From assembly GCA_027924585.1 (NCBI GenBank), contig BSBM01000994.1, forward strand, positions 7,137,001 through 7,201,000: a stretch of 64,000 bases of DNA, read 5' to 3'. Positions 12,366 to 24,309 of the stretch are shown piece by piece. The DNA is from Larix kaempferi. Taxonomy: Eukaryota > Streptophyta > Pinopsida > Pinales > Pinaceae. The position numbers and the translations under genes were made by a program. The notes below the pieces were generated by a model. The model saw nothing but the letters and a program-made list of their open reading frames with translations, was not told the DNA's origin and searched no databases. How positions within the stretch are numbered: position 1 is the stretch's first letter; each line of letters opens with the position of its first letter.

Positions 12366-14317
12366 CTAGATGAGATCAATTGGAATCGCAGATTTTGAGC
12401 CCTCGTGCTTTATACTACTCCGCCCCGAGCTCGAAAACGAAGGCGAGTGTCTCAACGAAATAGCCTGCAAAGGCTTGTCTGTCAGCCGAATGATACGATA
12501 TGAGCAAGCGCCCAGAACTGTACCCAAGATGGGACCAACAAAGTAAACCCAGATAGCTTTATAGTTGTTGCTCACTATTGCTGGACCAAGGGACCTCACT
12601 GGATTCATTGATCCTCCCGATATTGGCCTGCCAACAACACCAATTTACTCAATTTCAATTTCTGTTATCCTCAGTAAATTAGATTACATTTATTTCATAA
12701 TAATATACAAGAATGAATGCCTTCAAGCTCACCCTGCAAAGATTGAACTTATGGTAACCATGGAGCCAACTGCCATCCCTGCAAGCTCTCCTATCTGCAG
12801 AGTTTAACATCCAAACAGTGGCATTCAAGCTGGCTACACAGAGAGTAGAGGAGTGTTATGACAGTTCGATTCTCTAAAGCTCTTTTGGGTTCTATGGAGA
12901 GCATTTAATAGTAAGAAATTACCGCACGGGTATCCGTTGCAACTGCTGACGTCACGAACATGAGCACGAAAGATACGATAACTTCCATTGCCAAGGCCTG
13001 CAGTGCTGTTCCCGAAGGAATAGTTGTGCCCGTGTCTGATACAGGATTGAACATTACACGAAGCGCAAAACAAGCTGCTATTGACCCGCTTAATTGAGCT
13101 AGAATGTAAGCCGGTACCTGCACATCAATTTCATCTTCTTTCAGCTATCCTCCTCAGAATTTGTATATTTCAATTTCCTGTATCAAGAACAAAGCAGTTA
13201 CTGAGAATGAGAAAAGATAGTGACCTGCTTCCATGGAAAATGCCTTACTGTTGCAAATGCAATGGTAACTGCAGGATTCATATGAGCTCCAGAGATGTGA
13301 CCAACTGAATATATCATGACTGTAACTATCAGACCAGATGCCACAGAACCCCCAAGTTCTGAGACTACAGGCCGACTAGCGTGATCCAATATTGAGGAAC
13401 CGCATGTTACAAAAACCAGAATAAAGGTCGAAATGATCTCCGCTGTTATCTACAAACGTAGTGCATAGTTAACAGATAATCAGATGAAGCATTTTATGAA
13501 GGTTTTTTGTTCAGACGACGAGGGAGGAAAAATTGTTTTTAATATTAGACACCTTTCCTTCTACATATAAGAGTTTGATATCAACTGAACTGAACTGTTT
13601 GTATGACAGTCCTTAATCCAAGCCACTCAAGCACAGTTTAACAAATAATTTGATTACAAGAACATTGTTTCGGCTGAAAAGCGTGCCTCTCAATGTTCAA
13701 TTTATGTAAAAAAACCATTGAAATTTAACCATGGTGTTATCTAATTCCGGATTCAAAACTTAGTAATATCTGAGTTAAAAAAACAACTATTGAAATCCAT
13801 CCATGGAAAATTTCTTTTCCGTATTCAAAGCTTAATCTTCTCTGATACATCTAAACTTTTTTTACCATGGGAACTGCAACCTCCCAAGGTATATCCAACC
13901 GTCGGTAAACTAGATATATTAGTTATTTATAACTCTGTAAGGTCCAGACGTCCCAACCTCACCCCAGACGTCCCAACCTCACCCTGATAGACCTCTATCC
14001 CAGCAATGACCTACCCTTCTACTCTAGCCTTGTCACAACGGACCAATCCATCCATAGAGAATTTCTTTTCAGTATTTCAAAGCTTAATAATCTCTGATAT
14101 GTGATAGTGTAAACTGAGATTGAATAGCTGATTGAATCGTAAGGCATACCTTTTGAAGGAGAGTAGGCGGAAGAAAAATATACATGCATCCGCTGGTGCG
14201 GTGATTATCTTCTCTATAGAATAGGTTACCTTCCTTCACGTTTCCAGACTCTTGGTCTTCTATTTCTTGGCCAGAAATTATATTCAGTATGTGATTTGAA
14301 CTGTTCTGGGCATCCAT
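12366..14317 (-). CDS. NIP-subfamily aquaporin, Lsi1/NIP-III-like, five exons
   Basis: A membrane channel expected to pass small neutral solutes such as boric or silicic acid. Exons: 14317-14150, 13449-13225, 13117-12923, 12794-12733, 12627-12366. All four introns (700, 107, 128, 105 nt) are GT/AG, and the joined frame gives 303 residues, the usual NIP length. Six membrane spans lie near 57-76, 91-109, 135-154, 172-190, 199-217 and 241-263. The first pore motif is HISGAHMNPAVT (NPA 114-116). The second is GGSMNPVRSLGPA (NPV 225-227), with exactly 108 residues between. By position, the aromatic/arginine filter is S94, S213, G222, R228; rice Lsi1 is G/S/G/R. Local sequence (SGLIVTVMIYSVGHISGAH, TSAVATDTRA, SSIFAG) also follows Lsi1. 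The Ser-rich tail (HSPSFSSSGRSS) could be phosphorylated. No stops or frameshifts. The ATG at 14317 gives a family-like N-terminus. Substrate is inferred. Confidence 0.92.
13935..13983. repeat. Tandem duplication inside NIP intron 1
   Basis: CAGACGTCCCAACCTCACCC occurs twice in direct tandem. The same intron also carries two copies of a longer unit (about 13796-13850 and 14047-14100) sharing AATTTCTTTTC, AAAGCTTAAT and TCTCTGATA. Confidence 0.7.
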
Positions 14318-14378
14318 TTCTCCACCAGAAATTAAATTCGTTGAGAGCGTGACAGGAAGCGGAAGTAAATATTTTTTC

Positions 14379-14387
14379 TATATTATA
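14379..14387 (-). promoter_or_regulatory. Candidate TATA box of the NIP gene
   Basis: On the minus strand this reads TATAATATA, about 62 bp upstream of the ATG at 14317. That would leave a 5' leader of about 30 nt, short but possible. It is one of several AT-rich stretches here. Confidence 0.3.
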
Positions 14388-14743
14388 TTAGCTCAAGCAA
14401 TACAAGGAAATGATATAGTGCGACGATGAACAATGTTCAGACTCAAAGTACGCTCCCAACGTAAATATCAGGAACCTTGGCGGGAATTTACAATCAGAGA
14501 AGCTGAGATTATATCAATACCAGCGACTCTGTATTCAAAAGGTAAAGGTAATATAATGCAGTCCACTTGCACAATGAGGTATCATGCCACGAAGATGCTT
14601 ATCCTAATTGCAGCTTTACAACACGAGGAGATGCATTCATGGGGTCATAAGCTGGGGACGGCGCCCGATATCTCTATTTTACGAAACTTGTAGTACGAGA
14701 AATTGACAGTGTCCATACATCTGCCATTTACAAGTATTCATAC
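14388..14743. other. NIP upstream region; no gene seen
   Basis: Separates the NIP start from the duplicated repeat block beginning at 14744. The plus-strand frame at 14433-14693 has no recognisable product. The remaining upstream regulatory sequence of the NIP gene is therefore limited to about 350 bp before repeats begin. Confidence 0.5.
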
Positions 14744-17700
14744 GTTGAATGAACAATCATAGGCCTTAGCCTAAAGGAATCCTAAGCATAAATAAATGTC
14801 ATGTTGTCAAGTATCATATAGTGTGGCTAAGCTCATATTTGTCACATGGACATATACAAAAATGATTTAATTATGATGATTTGCACCATAAACACAACAA
14901 CATCACAAATAATTATTTTGTGATACTTAATTCAACTTTTTTCATTCAAATAAATGCCCATGATTAATTTATGAGGTTTTAAACCACCATCATAGCAAAT
15001 TCAATTATTCAATTATTTGTTTTTATCACTATTTAAACCAACAAGCTCACATGATTCATTTATGAGGTGTTGCACAACAAACAGAAGTTCACAAATAATT
15101 ATTTTCTAAATAGCTCAGTCGACAATTTATTTTCAATATTATTCGAGCAAATAAATACCCATGATTCTTAAATTTGACAAATAATTAAATACAACCATTT
15201 TTAATTTATTACTATTATAAAATATTAATAAAAATGATTTGAATTGAGATTTCATTACTTGATAGGGCATATTTTTATTGATATTATTAAATTTTCTAAT
15301 GGGTGTTAATATCATTACTAGGCTTTGTGCACAAGGCATGGGTCTCAAATCCTTGGAGATGTTCGAGGGAGGAAACCTCTTCCTTGGGCGCTAAATGAAT
15401 ATTTTAGGCATCTAGGACCAAGAAATATGGTCAACACACATATATTCCTAAGAATATTCTTAACATCTATGTGTGAATATTGATTGTATTATAAGGTTCT
15501 GATCACTAGTGATAAGTCTATTGGCCCTCGACTTAGTTAAGAGAAGAAACCTAGGCCTTATCCTAAATTAAACTTCTAGGCATGTAGGGATAACAATGAT
15601 TTGTCACACTAACACAAATGAGTTTTTGAGAAGATCTATGGCCTTATAATTGGGCTAATGAGGGGAGTAGGAGGAACTAAAACTAGGTATAAGTCTTTAG
15701 GGAATAAAGATGATTAAGGAAGGTACCCCATGCCTTGGACCTTAAAGGAAACCTCTAGAAATATAAGATTAACAAGTATACCTTGAAACACCACATAAGG
15801 CCTCTTAAGGGTATCCTTGGCTGGCTATTGGGGGTATTAATGTAAGTAAGAGGTTGTTTTTAAGCACAATATATAGGGGTTTAGGCCCTTAACATGTTTG
15901 AGAGAGGAAACCTAGGCCTTATTCCCTAGTAAAATATTTTGTGCATCCAAGGAAAAATACAACAGCTCAAAGCACTACACATGACATATTGGGGTTATTA
16001 TTTACCTCTAAGTAAGGAAATCAACACCATTATGAGTTTTTTGCTAGTATGCACGTGTCTTAGGTTTTTGTATAATGTCATAGGAGGAAAATTGGGCCTT
16101 AAACCCTAAGGGAAGCTTTAAACCACACCCATAAACTCCAAACACTATCCTTGGCATCTGAGCATTCATATAAGTGACACTAGGTATGCAAACCTTAGAC
16201 ATAGTGATGAGAGGAATTACAGGAACTAGGACCTAAAGGACGGATTTAGACATATTGGGATAATAGCAATGACTCAAACTATCACTTAGAAAATCATGCA
16301 ATGTATAAGATATCATTATTCTCAAAGTGGGATATGGGTGTAAATATGTGGTTTTGTGTACTAGTGATGGGTTTGAGTAAATAGTTGGGGAAGAAATTGA
16401 AATAATTATACCCTAGCATAATATTATTGAGGTAATGGGAAATGATCAAGACCATGAACCATAGCATACACCATTTAAAGTTGATATTTGACATAATAGT
16501 TGGATATGATCATAATCAAGAGTTTTTGCATAGAAGGATGGATCTCAAGTCCTTTATTGGAGTCATAAAAGTAAAGCAAGAGCCTTATATAGGTGTCCCA
16601 AGGCCTTCGCAATGATATTACATAGAAGATGACCATGAATTTATCCCTAAAGAAACCATTAAGGAATCCAAATCCATTGAGACACTATATATCTAGGTCT
16701 TATGGCCTTTTATCCTTAGATAAGATCAATGGAGGAGACCTAAATATCAACCACTAAAGGAAACTTCTAGCCATCCAGGGATAAGAAGGTTTCCTCCACC
16801 AAGAAGGTTTCCTCCAAGAACAACACATGCTTAATGGAGGATACCTTAACCTTTGCCCCTAAAGGAAGCTTGTAACTATCTAGGGGTAAGAATTTTTCCT
16901 CCACCAATCATACACAACCTCCTAGTTGTATAATTGGCCTATGATCTAGGATGTTGTTATAGCTAGGTGGTGTTAAGTAGCATGCACATGTCTTAATCCC
17001 CTGGGAATTATGTTCCATGGAAGAAGACCATGTTTTTGGCCCTAAAGAAATCATTAACACATCTTGATCCATGAAAACTACCTAAAAGAAAGATTGATTA
17101 CTTCAGAGGGGTATCTATGGCACTGTGTATCTATGTATTGTGGCCTTGGGGCCTTACACATGGTTAGTGTAGGAGATCTAAATCTCGAGCTCTAAATGAT
17201 TCTTCCATCCATGTAAGGCTAAGAAGATTGTCGTACACTAAAAACACATGGCCTCTTGAGGGTATCACTAGCGTATGATTGATTATGTCATTGTCATTAG
17301 GTGGTTTTGAGTAGTATCTACTTGTCTCAGGGACTTGGGAATGATGTTATAGAAAAAACAACGATGCATTTGGCCTTAAAGAAACAATTGGGGCATCTAG
17401 AGTGATGAACAATTCCTAGAGCACCATGCATGACCTTGCATGGATATCCATGCCACTATGTATCCATTTCTTGGGGCCGTGGGGACTTGGACATGGTCAA
17501 GGGAGGAGACTTGAACCTCTAGCCATAAAGGAATCTTATGGCCATCCAAGGCTAAGAAGATCTCCTCAACTAACCACACATGACCTCTTGAGGGTATCAT
17601 TGTCATGTGATTTGAGGATATTAACACCATTGTTGGATTTTGAGAAGTATGTAGGTGTCTTAGAACCTCATAAATGATGCTATAGAGAAGAATTCCATGC

Positions 17701-18752
17701 CTTTGGCCCTAAATAGACCACCAAGCAATCTACAGCCCTGAAAAATGCCTTAAAGAACCATGCATAACTTTGCAAGGGTATCCATTGAGCTTTGTATATA
17801 GGTCTTAGGGACTTGAGGTCTTGGACATCGTCAGTGGAAGAAATTGGAACCTTGGGCCTTAAAGAAATATTTTATCCATCCAAGGCTAAGAGGGTTTCCT
17901 CCACCAACCAAACATGGCATCTTGAGGGTATCATTGGCCTATGATTACGGATGGAAATTCCAGTAGGTGGGTTTGAAAATATGTATGTGTCTCAATGCTT
18001 TGGGAATGATATTCTAGGGGAAAGACCTTTCATTTGGCCCTAAAGAAACAATTAAGGAATCCAAAACCACGAACAATTCCTTAAAGCACTATGTGTGACT
18101 TTGCAAGGGTATCCATGGCACTATGCATCCAAGGATTGGGGACTTGGGGGATTGGAAATGGTCATGGGAGGAGGCATGAAGCTCAAGCTCTAATGGAATC
18201 TTTGCAACCATATCTATGGTGTTATGTATCTAGGTCCTGGGGCCTTAGTGGCTTGTACATGGTCAATGGAAGAGACCTAAAACTTGGACCCTAAAGAAGT
18301 TTTCTATCCATCCAAGGATAAGAATGTTTCCTACACCAACCACACATGGCCTCCTTAGGGTTTCATTGGAATATGACTGACTATATCGGTGTCATTAGGT
18401 GGTTTTCAAAAATGTGTATGTGTCTCAAGGCCTTGGGAATGACATTCTAGGGAAAAATACCATGCCCTGGGCCCTAAAGAAACCATTGAGGCATTAAGAG
18501 CCATGAAACAATTTTCAAATCACCACGCATGAATTTTTAGGGTTAAACGCAGCACTGTGTATCTAACTATTGGGGACATGGGAGCATCAACATGGTCATG
18601 GGATGAAACCTAAATATTAGGCCATAAAGGAAAATTTTAGCCATACAGGGCTAAGAAGGTTTCCTATAACAACCATACATGACCTTCTTAGGGTATCATT
18701 AACCTATGATTGAGGATGTTAATGATATTAGGTGGTTTTGAGAAGTATGTAT
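14744..18752. repeat. Degenerate 330-420 bp tandem array, copy A of a large duplication
   Basis: From about 15300 on, imperfect units recur with landmarks in fixed order: CCTAAAGAAACCATT, GCAAGGGTATCCATGGCACT, ACTTGGACATGGTCA, AGGAGACCT, CCATCCAAGGCTAAGAAGG, TTTCCTCCACCAACCACAC, GAGGGTATCA and TTAGGTGGTTTTGAGAAG. The CTCCACCAACCACAC landmark recurs near 16898, 17565, 17907, 18330 and 18660. The first 600 bp (14744-15350) is AT-rich and less repetitive. No convincing protein-coding frame. A near-identical copy lies at 29647-33654. Confidence 0.8.
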
Positions 18753-19314
18753 TATTAAATTTTGAGCATTTCATTCAATATACTCTAGGATATTTACTGA
18801 GAGAATAACATGTATATCATATCAATCATAGCAATGCATAACAATCACACCAAGCAATCACATGAGACAATGGACACACAGAGTTTCACTGGGGAAAACC
18901 ATAAAGGTAAAAAACCCCACAACTTCCTCAGAGATAGAAAGAGCAAATAGTACAACCCAAGTACAAGAGATAGTCTTTTCCTAGTAGATGATCCTCCTCC
19001 TCACTAGTGCGCCACTTTCTGAGAGAGATAGAAGTGAGTAATGAAGTGATCAAATAGGGATCTCCCGATCTCTATTTATACTTGGCCTATCCTACCCAAT
19101 AAACTAGTGGGGCTGACTTGTCTAGCTTAGCCTAAAAACCAATGGTTAACTTAATCAGGTTTGACCCCACACATGGTGGTCTAATAACCCATCGACAAGT
19201 TATGACACTTGTCAATACAAATAACGACACTTCCTTATAGAGGAATAATAACATCTCTATAGGAGTACAATATACATAAGTGAAATACATTCTGAAGTTA
19301 CATATACATCAACA
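18753..19314 (-). mobile_element. 3' LTR of copia element 1A
   Basis: 562 bp. On the minus strand it starts TGTTGATGTATATG and ends AAATTTAATA (a decayed AACA). It contains a TATA box overlapping a hairpin (19062-19087) and the conserved segment AACTTCCTCAGAGATAGA. The polypurine tract TTAAGAGGGAG abuts it at 19315-19325. Confidence 0.88.
19062..19090 (-). promoter_or_regulatory. TATA box and overlapping hairpin in the element 1A LTR
   Basis: On the minus strand TATAAATAGAGATC is followed by GGGA and GATCCCTATTT, an 11-bp stem with one wobble or mismatch over a four-base loop. The same structure occurs in every LTR of this family in the window. Confidence 0.65.
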
Positions 19315-19525
19315 CTCCCTCTTAACTAGGAAGGTATTTCTCGACATAGATCTGCTAGTACAAGTCTTCTTCTCTGGATCATCATCAGTGAATCATCGTC
19401 CTCGAATCATCGTCATCATCACTGCTGCTGCTATCTCAATCAATTTTCAATCTACTCGTCATAGGAAGTTCTACAGAGCCAGACCTTTTTCATACTGGAT
19501 GTAGGCCTGCCATCTGTAGGTCTTC

Positions 19526-19945
19526 ATCATCTACAGAGCCAACCCTTTTTCATGCTGGATGTGATCTAGAATGCATCTAGGATTTCCTACCACAGAGCCA
19601 GTCCTTTTTCATACTGGATGGGACCTACAATGCATCTAGAGTTTCCTGCCACAGAGCCAGTCCTTTTTCATACTGGATGGGACCTAGAACGCATCTAGGA
19701 GTTTCTGCCACAGAGCCACTCCTTTTTCATACTGGATAGGACCTAGATCGCATCTAGGATTTCCTGCCACAGAGCCAGTCCTTTTTCATACTGGATGGGA
19801 CCTAGAACGCATCTAGGATTTCCTGCCACAGAGCCAGTCCTTTTTCATACTAGATGGGACCTAGAATACATCTAGGATTTCCTACCACAGAGCCAGTCCT
19901 TTTTCATACTAGATGGGAACTAGAACGCATCTAGGATTTCCACCA
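19526..19945 (-). repeat. 59-bp tandem repeat in the copia 3' region
   Basis: About seven copies of a 59-bp unit containing ACAGAGCCAGTCCTTTTTCA and CATCTAGGATTTCCTGCC (plus strand). Spacing is regular; copies start at 19592, 19651 and 19710 and continue. Copies differ by a few bases. Confidence 0.88.
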
Positions 19946-19949
19946 CGCC

Positions 19950-20285
19950 ACCTCGAAAGAGCATCCCAATACTTATTATGGGCACATAGCCCAACCTATC
20001 AGATCTCCCAGGACTACATTACATGTAGTCATGGAAAAACCTCGAAAGAGCATCCCAGGAATTATTACGAGCACACAGCCCAACCTATCGGATCTCCCAG
20101 GACTACATTACATGCCATAGGACAAAACCTTGAAAGAGAATCCCAGGACTTATTATAGGCACACATCCCAACCTGTCAGATCTCCCAGGGAAATATTACA
20201 TGTCCTCTCAGAGCAATGCCTTGAAAGATCATCCCAAGACTGATTATGGGCACATAGCCCAACCTATCAGATCTCCCAGGTCAAC
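19950..20285 (-). repeat. About 88-bp tandem repeat in the copia 3' region
   Basis: Four units starting near 19952, 20041, 20128 and 20219. They carry CTCGAAAGAGCATCCCA, GGCACACAGCCCAACCTAT and GATCTCCCAGG. The long frame across it is a by-product of the repeat. Confidence 0.8.
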
Positions 20286-20289
20286 TTAC

Positions 20290-20690
20290 ATGCTCATCTG
20301 CACAACCTGTACACGGCCACAAAGTATCAACCTAATACTCATCATACATCATCCTGATGTACATCATCACATGATCATCCTTATCATCCAATGTATCCAC
20401 CTAATACATATCATTTGGAGCAACATCCTGAAGCTCGTCATTCATGATCATCCTGATCATACAATCTAACCACCTGATACATATCATGCATCTACCTGAT
20501 GCATATCACATACATGATCCACCTGATCATACAATGTATCCACCTGATACATATTATGCATCTACCTGATGCATATCACATACATGATCCACCTGATCAT
20601 ACAATGTATCCACCTGATACATATCATGCATCTACCTGATGGATATCACAAAGCAGTAACTGGAGCATCATCCTGATGCTCATCATCCAG
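20290..20690 (-). repeat. Mini-hairpin array, element 1A
   Basis: Dense run of short inverted repeats with variable stems and a near-constant loop. Examples: GCATC-TACCT-GATGC (20488-20502), GATC-CACCT-GATC (20516-20528), GTATC-CACCT-GATAC (20536-20550). These also form a higher-order unit of about 70 bp repeated two to three times between 20460 and 20645. Confidence 0.85.
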
Positions 20691-20787
20691 CGTTTACATC
20701 CACAGCCATGGAAGGATCCTCCTCTCACCATGCTTGGAATGGCTCCAATGAATGTGTCCATCACTTCTTCCTCGAAGTGTCATCAAT

Positions 20788-22866
20788 CTAAGGAACACCA
20801 AGCCTCTCTCTAAAGTACTCAAACTTCATTATGTCTAGTGGTTTCGTCAACACATCTGCAACCTGCTCATCCGTTACAATATACAAGAGCTTTACTACTC
20901 CTCTCTGCACCATATCCCTGATATAGTGGTATTTGATCTCTATGTGCTTCGACCTGTCGTGAAACATAGGGTTCTCAGACAGCTTCACACAACTCTGGTT
21001 GTCACAATAGATACCAGCAGCATCCAACGGGATATCAAATAACTCACACAGTAGTTTCCTCAGCCATACTGCCTCACAACTAGCCGAACAAGCTGCAACA
21101 TACTCTGCTTTGGCTGTACTCAGTGCTACGTAGGACTGCTTCCTGCTAAACTAAGAGATCACAACTGATCCCATACTGAAGCAGCACCCAGAAGGGCTCT
21201 TCCTATCTGCAGCACTGCCAACCCAGTCCAAATCAACATAACCCTCCAGGTTAAACTTTTGATTCACATCATACTTGAGCCAATAATCAATTGTACCCTT
21301 CAGGTACCTCAGAATATGCTTTACAGCAACTGGGTGAACACCTCTGGGATCCGTCAGGAACTGGCTCAATGTGTTCACCACAAAGCAAATATCTAGTCTT
21401 GTGTTCATTAGGTACATCAAGGAACCAATCATCTGACGATACATAGTGACATCAATCGAATCAGATGAAGCATCACACAGAAGCTTCAGATTCGATGCCA
21501 TAGATGTGGCCATGGCCTTGCAGTCCATCATCCCAAACCTCTTCAGGATCTCTACTGCATATTTTCCTTGTCCAAGGAAGATTCCATCTACACTCTGCCA
21601 CACCTCCATGCCTAGAAAATAGTGCATCATCCCCAAGTCCTTTATCTCGAACTCGGCAGCAAGCTTCCTCTTGGTATCAACAATCAGTCTATCCTCACCC
21701 GTAACAAACAGGTCATCCACATACAAGAGTAGAATCACAGGATTGCCTCCCTCAACCTTGTAATAAAGGTTGGAATCCGCTTTTCTCTTGGTAAAGCCCA
21801 AACTGGATAGAAAACTATCCATCCTACCATACCAAGTCCTAGGAGCTTGCTTCAAGCCATACAAGGCTTTCTTCAAAGGACACACGTATGACTCCCTGTC
21901 ATGTGTCTCAAAACCAAGTGGCTGCTCCACATACACTTCCTCCTCGACTACACCATTCAAGAAAGCTGTCTTGACATCCATCTGGTGTATCTTCCATTTC
22001 ATTACTGGAGCCAGAGCAAGTACTATTCTAATGGAAGTGTATCTGGCTATGGGTGTAAAGGTCTCTTCATAGTCTATTCCCTCTTTATGAGAGAAGCCAC
22101 GAGCTACAAACCTTGCCTTGTATTTTTCTATGCTACCATCTGCAGCATGCTTGATCTTATAGATCCACTTCAAGGTCACAACAGAATTCCCCTCAGGTCT
22201 TGGGACCACATCCCAAACATTATTCTTCATGATTGATTGGTATTCCTCGACCATGGCATCCTTCCCTTCTTTCTTTTCCGCCGCTTCTTCATAATTGGAA
22301 GGTTCTTTGTTCATAATGTCACAAAGTAAGGCAACATAACTGGTATGAGATCTAGTTCTCTTCCTTGCTCTGTGTTCTTCTTTTGGAATGCCATATCTTT
22401 CTGCATCTTGAATGAGCTCTCTAGCCCCTGCAGGTTTCCTCTTGTGAGAGTTGTTCTCACGAGGTGGATCTATAGGTTGTTGTGGATCTTCTATTTCACA
22501 ATGTTCTTTTGGAATTGCTTCAATCATGGTGGTATCTTGAAATATGACTTCCTTTGGTTCTTCATGATCTTCAACAGGTGTCTTCCTTGATTTGATATAA
22601 GCTGAGTCTTCATCAAATGTTACATCCCTGCTAACATCGATCTTCTTGAACCTTGGAAAGTATATTCTGTTAGCCTTCGATCTTTCACTGTACCCCACAA
22701 AGATACCCTTCTTTCCTGAAGGATCTAGTTTTGTCCCCTTTTCCTTTGGGACATGAGTGTATACTGGACAACTGAATATTCTGAGATGGCTGGCATCAGT
22801 TTTCTTACCAAAGAAGACCTCTTCTGGTGTCTTGTTGTCCAATATCTTATGAGGTGTTCTATTTTG
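20788..22866 (-). pseudogene. Copia pol: integrase C-terminus, reverse transcriptase, RNase H
   Basis: Reads as one frame with a single stop. From 22866: integrase tail QNRTPHKILDNKTPEEVFFG, then [10 protein letters not shown] and [12 protein letters not shown] follows, with NNVWDVVPRPEG, WIYKIKHAADGSIEKYKARF, MKWKIHQMDVKTAFLNG and catalytic YVDD at 21712-21723. RNase H has YVDLDWVGSAADRKS, ALSTAEAEY, CDNQSCVKLSENP and ADVLTKPL, ending at 20788. The only in-frame stop is 21151-21153, which changes the W of the usual ISWFSRKQ. The 5' part (gag, protease, integrase core) is missing. It would have reverse-transcribed element RNA in cytoplasmic particles. It is the best preserved pol in the window. 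Confidence 0.92.
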
Positions 22867-23512
22867 TGTTAAATTTTCAGAATTTACTTCAATCTGATCT
22901 AGGATCTTAACTGAGAGAACAACATGTACAACATATCTACAGCATATCAATCATGGACACAATAATGCAAGCACACAGGAGACACATATTTTACTTGGGG
23001 AAAACCATAAAGGTGAAAAACCCCAATAACTTCCTCAGAGATAGATAGAGCAATGATACAACCAGAATACAAGAGATAGTCTTCTCCTAGCAGCAGAGCC
23101 TCCTCCTCCACAAGTGCTCCACTCTCCCAAGTGTGAGTGAGAGAATATAATGATCAAATAGAGATCTCCCGATCTCTATTTATACTAGACTTGCCTTTCC
23201 TAATAACCTTTACTAGGTCGGCCTTAACTTAACCACATAACACAATGCTAACTGGGCCGACACCCAATAGGGTGGTCTAATAACCCTTTGACCCACATGG
23301 ACAACCCCCACTAGGGTGGTCTAACAACCCTTCGACCCACATGACTTATACAGGGTCGAACCCAACAAGGTGGTTTAATAACCCATCAAGTATAAGTTAT
23401 GACACTTACAATATAAATGACGACACTTCCGTATAGAGGAATAATAACATCTCTATAGGAATACAATATACACATATGTGAAATACATTCTGAAGTTACA
23501 TATACATCAACA
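22867..23512 (-). mobile_element. LTR of copia element 2, inside element 1A pol
   Basis: 646 bp, reading TGTTGATGTATATG to TTTAACA on the minus strand. Its 3' end abuts element 1A pol at 22866, and its other side continues into a polypurine tract and element 2 interior, so here it is a 3' LTR. At the matching place in copy B the same LTR is solo. It carries the TATA hairpin near 23155-23181. It differs from the element 1 LTR in several segments, so it is a separate subfamily. Confidence 0.85.
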
Positions 23513-23859
23513 CTCCCTCTTAACTAGGAAGGTATTTCTCGACATAGGTCTGCTCGCACAAGTCTTCTTCTCTGGATCATCATCAGTGAATCATCATCCT
23601 CGAATCATTGTCATCATCACTGTTGCTGTTATCTCAATCAATCTCTGAATCTACTCGTCATAGGAAGTTCTACAGAGCTAGTCCTTTTTTTCATACTGGA
23701 TGTAGGCCCACCACCTACAGGTCTTCATCATCACTGGCCATACTGTGGAATCCTTAGGACTTATTATGTGCGTCACAAAACCTTTAAAGAGTCTCTTTCC
23801 TAGCAAGAACCCTAAAGAGCATCTGAGGCCTTTTTCATCCTATCCAGATCTCCAGGACT

Positions 23860-24290
23860 TATTACATGTGACCCCACCACAAAACCTAGCAAGAGCATCT
23901 CAGGATGTTACAGGTACACAACTCCAACCTGAAATATCCCCATGGCACAAATTACATGTGGTCACCACAAAACCTAGCAAGAGAATCTTAGGATGTTACG
24001 GGTACACAACTCCGACCTGAAATCTCCCCAGGGCACAAATTACATGTGGTCATGGAAAAACCTCGAAAGAGCATCTCAGGATGTTACGGGTACACAACTC
24101 CGACCTGAAATCTCCCAGGGCACAAATTACATGCCATAGGACAAAACCTCGCAAGAGCATCTCAGGATGTTATGGGTACACAACTCTGACCTGAAATCTC
24201 CTAGGGCACAAATTACATGTCCTCCCAGACCAATGTCTCGAAAGAGCCTCCCAGGCTATTACGGGTACATAACTCTGACCTATAGGATCT
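23860..24290 (-). repeat. 86-88 bp tandem repeat in element 2
   Basis: About five units carrying ACGGGTACACAACTCCGACC, TGAAATCTCCC, GGGCACAAATTACATG and AAGAGCATCTCAGGATGTTA. They are diverged relatives of the 88-bp block of element 1. Confidence 0.8.
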
Positions 24291-24309
24291 CCTAGACATG
24301 CTCATCTGC

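Larger units (their letters stand above)
18753..22866 (-). mobile_element. Copia element 1A: 3' LTR, repeat-rich 3' region and pol 3' half
   Basis: A minus-strand copia element truncated in integrase, where an LTR of the same superfamily (22867-23512) sits in its pol. Order from the 3' end: LTR 18753-19314, polypurine tract, three repeat blocks, then RNase H, RT and the integrase C-terminus. It is inserted in the tandem array; the five bases before it are TGTAT. The second copy is at 33655-39235. Confidence 0.85.

Noticed and set aside
12565-13308. Plus-strand frames over the NIP gene
   Set aside because: They are antisense to exons 2-5. The minus-strand gene has canonical splice sites and a conserved protein.
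14433-14693. 86-codon plus frame upstream of NIP
   Set aside because: No family resemblance, and it lies in the divergent upstream region without supporting signals.
20290-20690. Could the short repeat arrays be CRISPR arrays?
   Set aside because: Units are 13-19 nt hairpins without unique spacers, there are no cas genes, and the context is a plant copia element.
21504-22590. Plus-strand frames of 66-111 codons
   Set aside because: They are antisense shadows of the copia pol on the minus strand.
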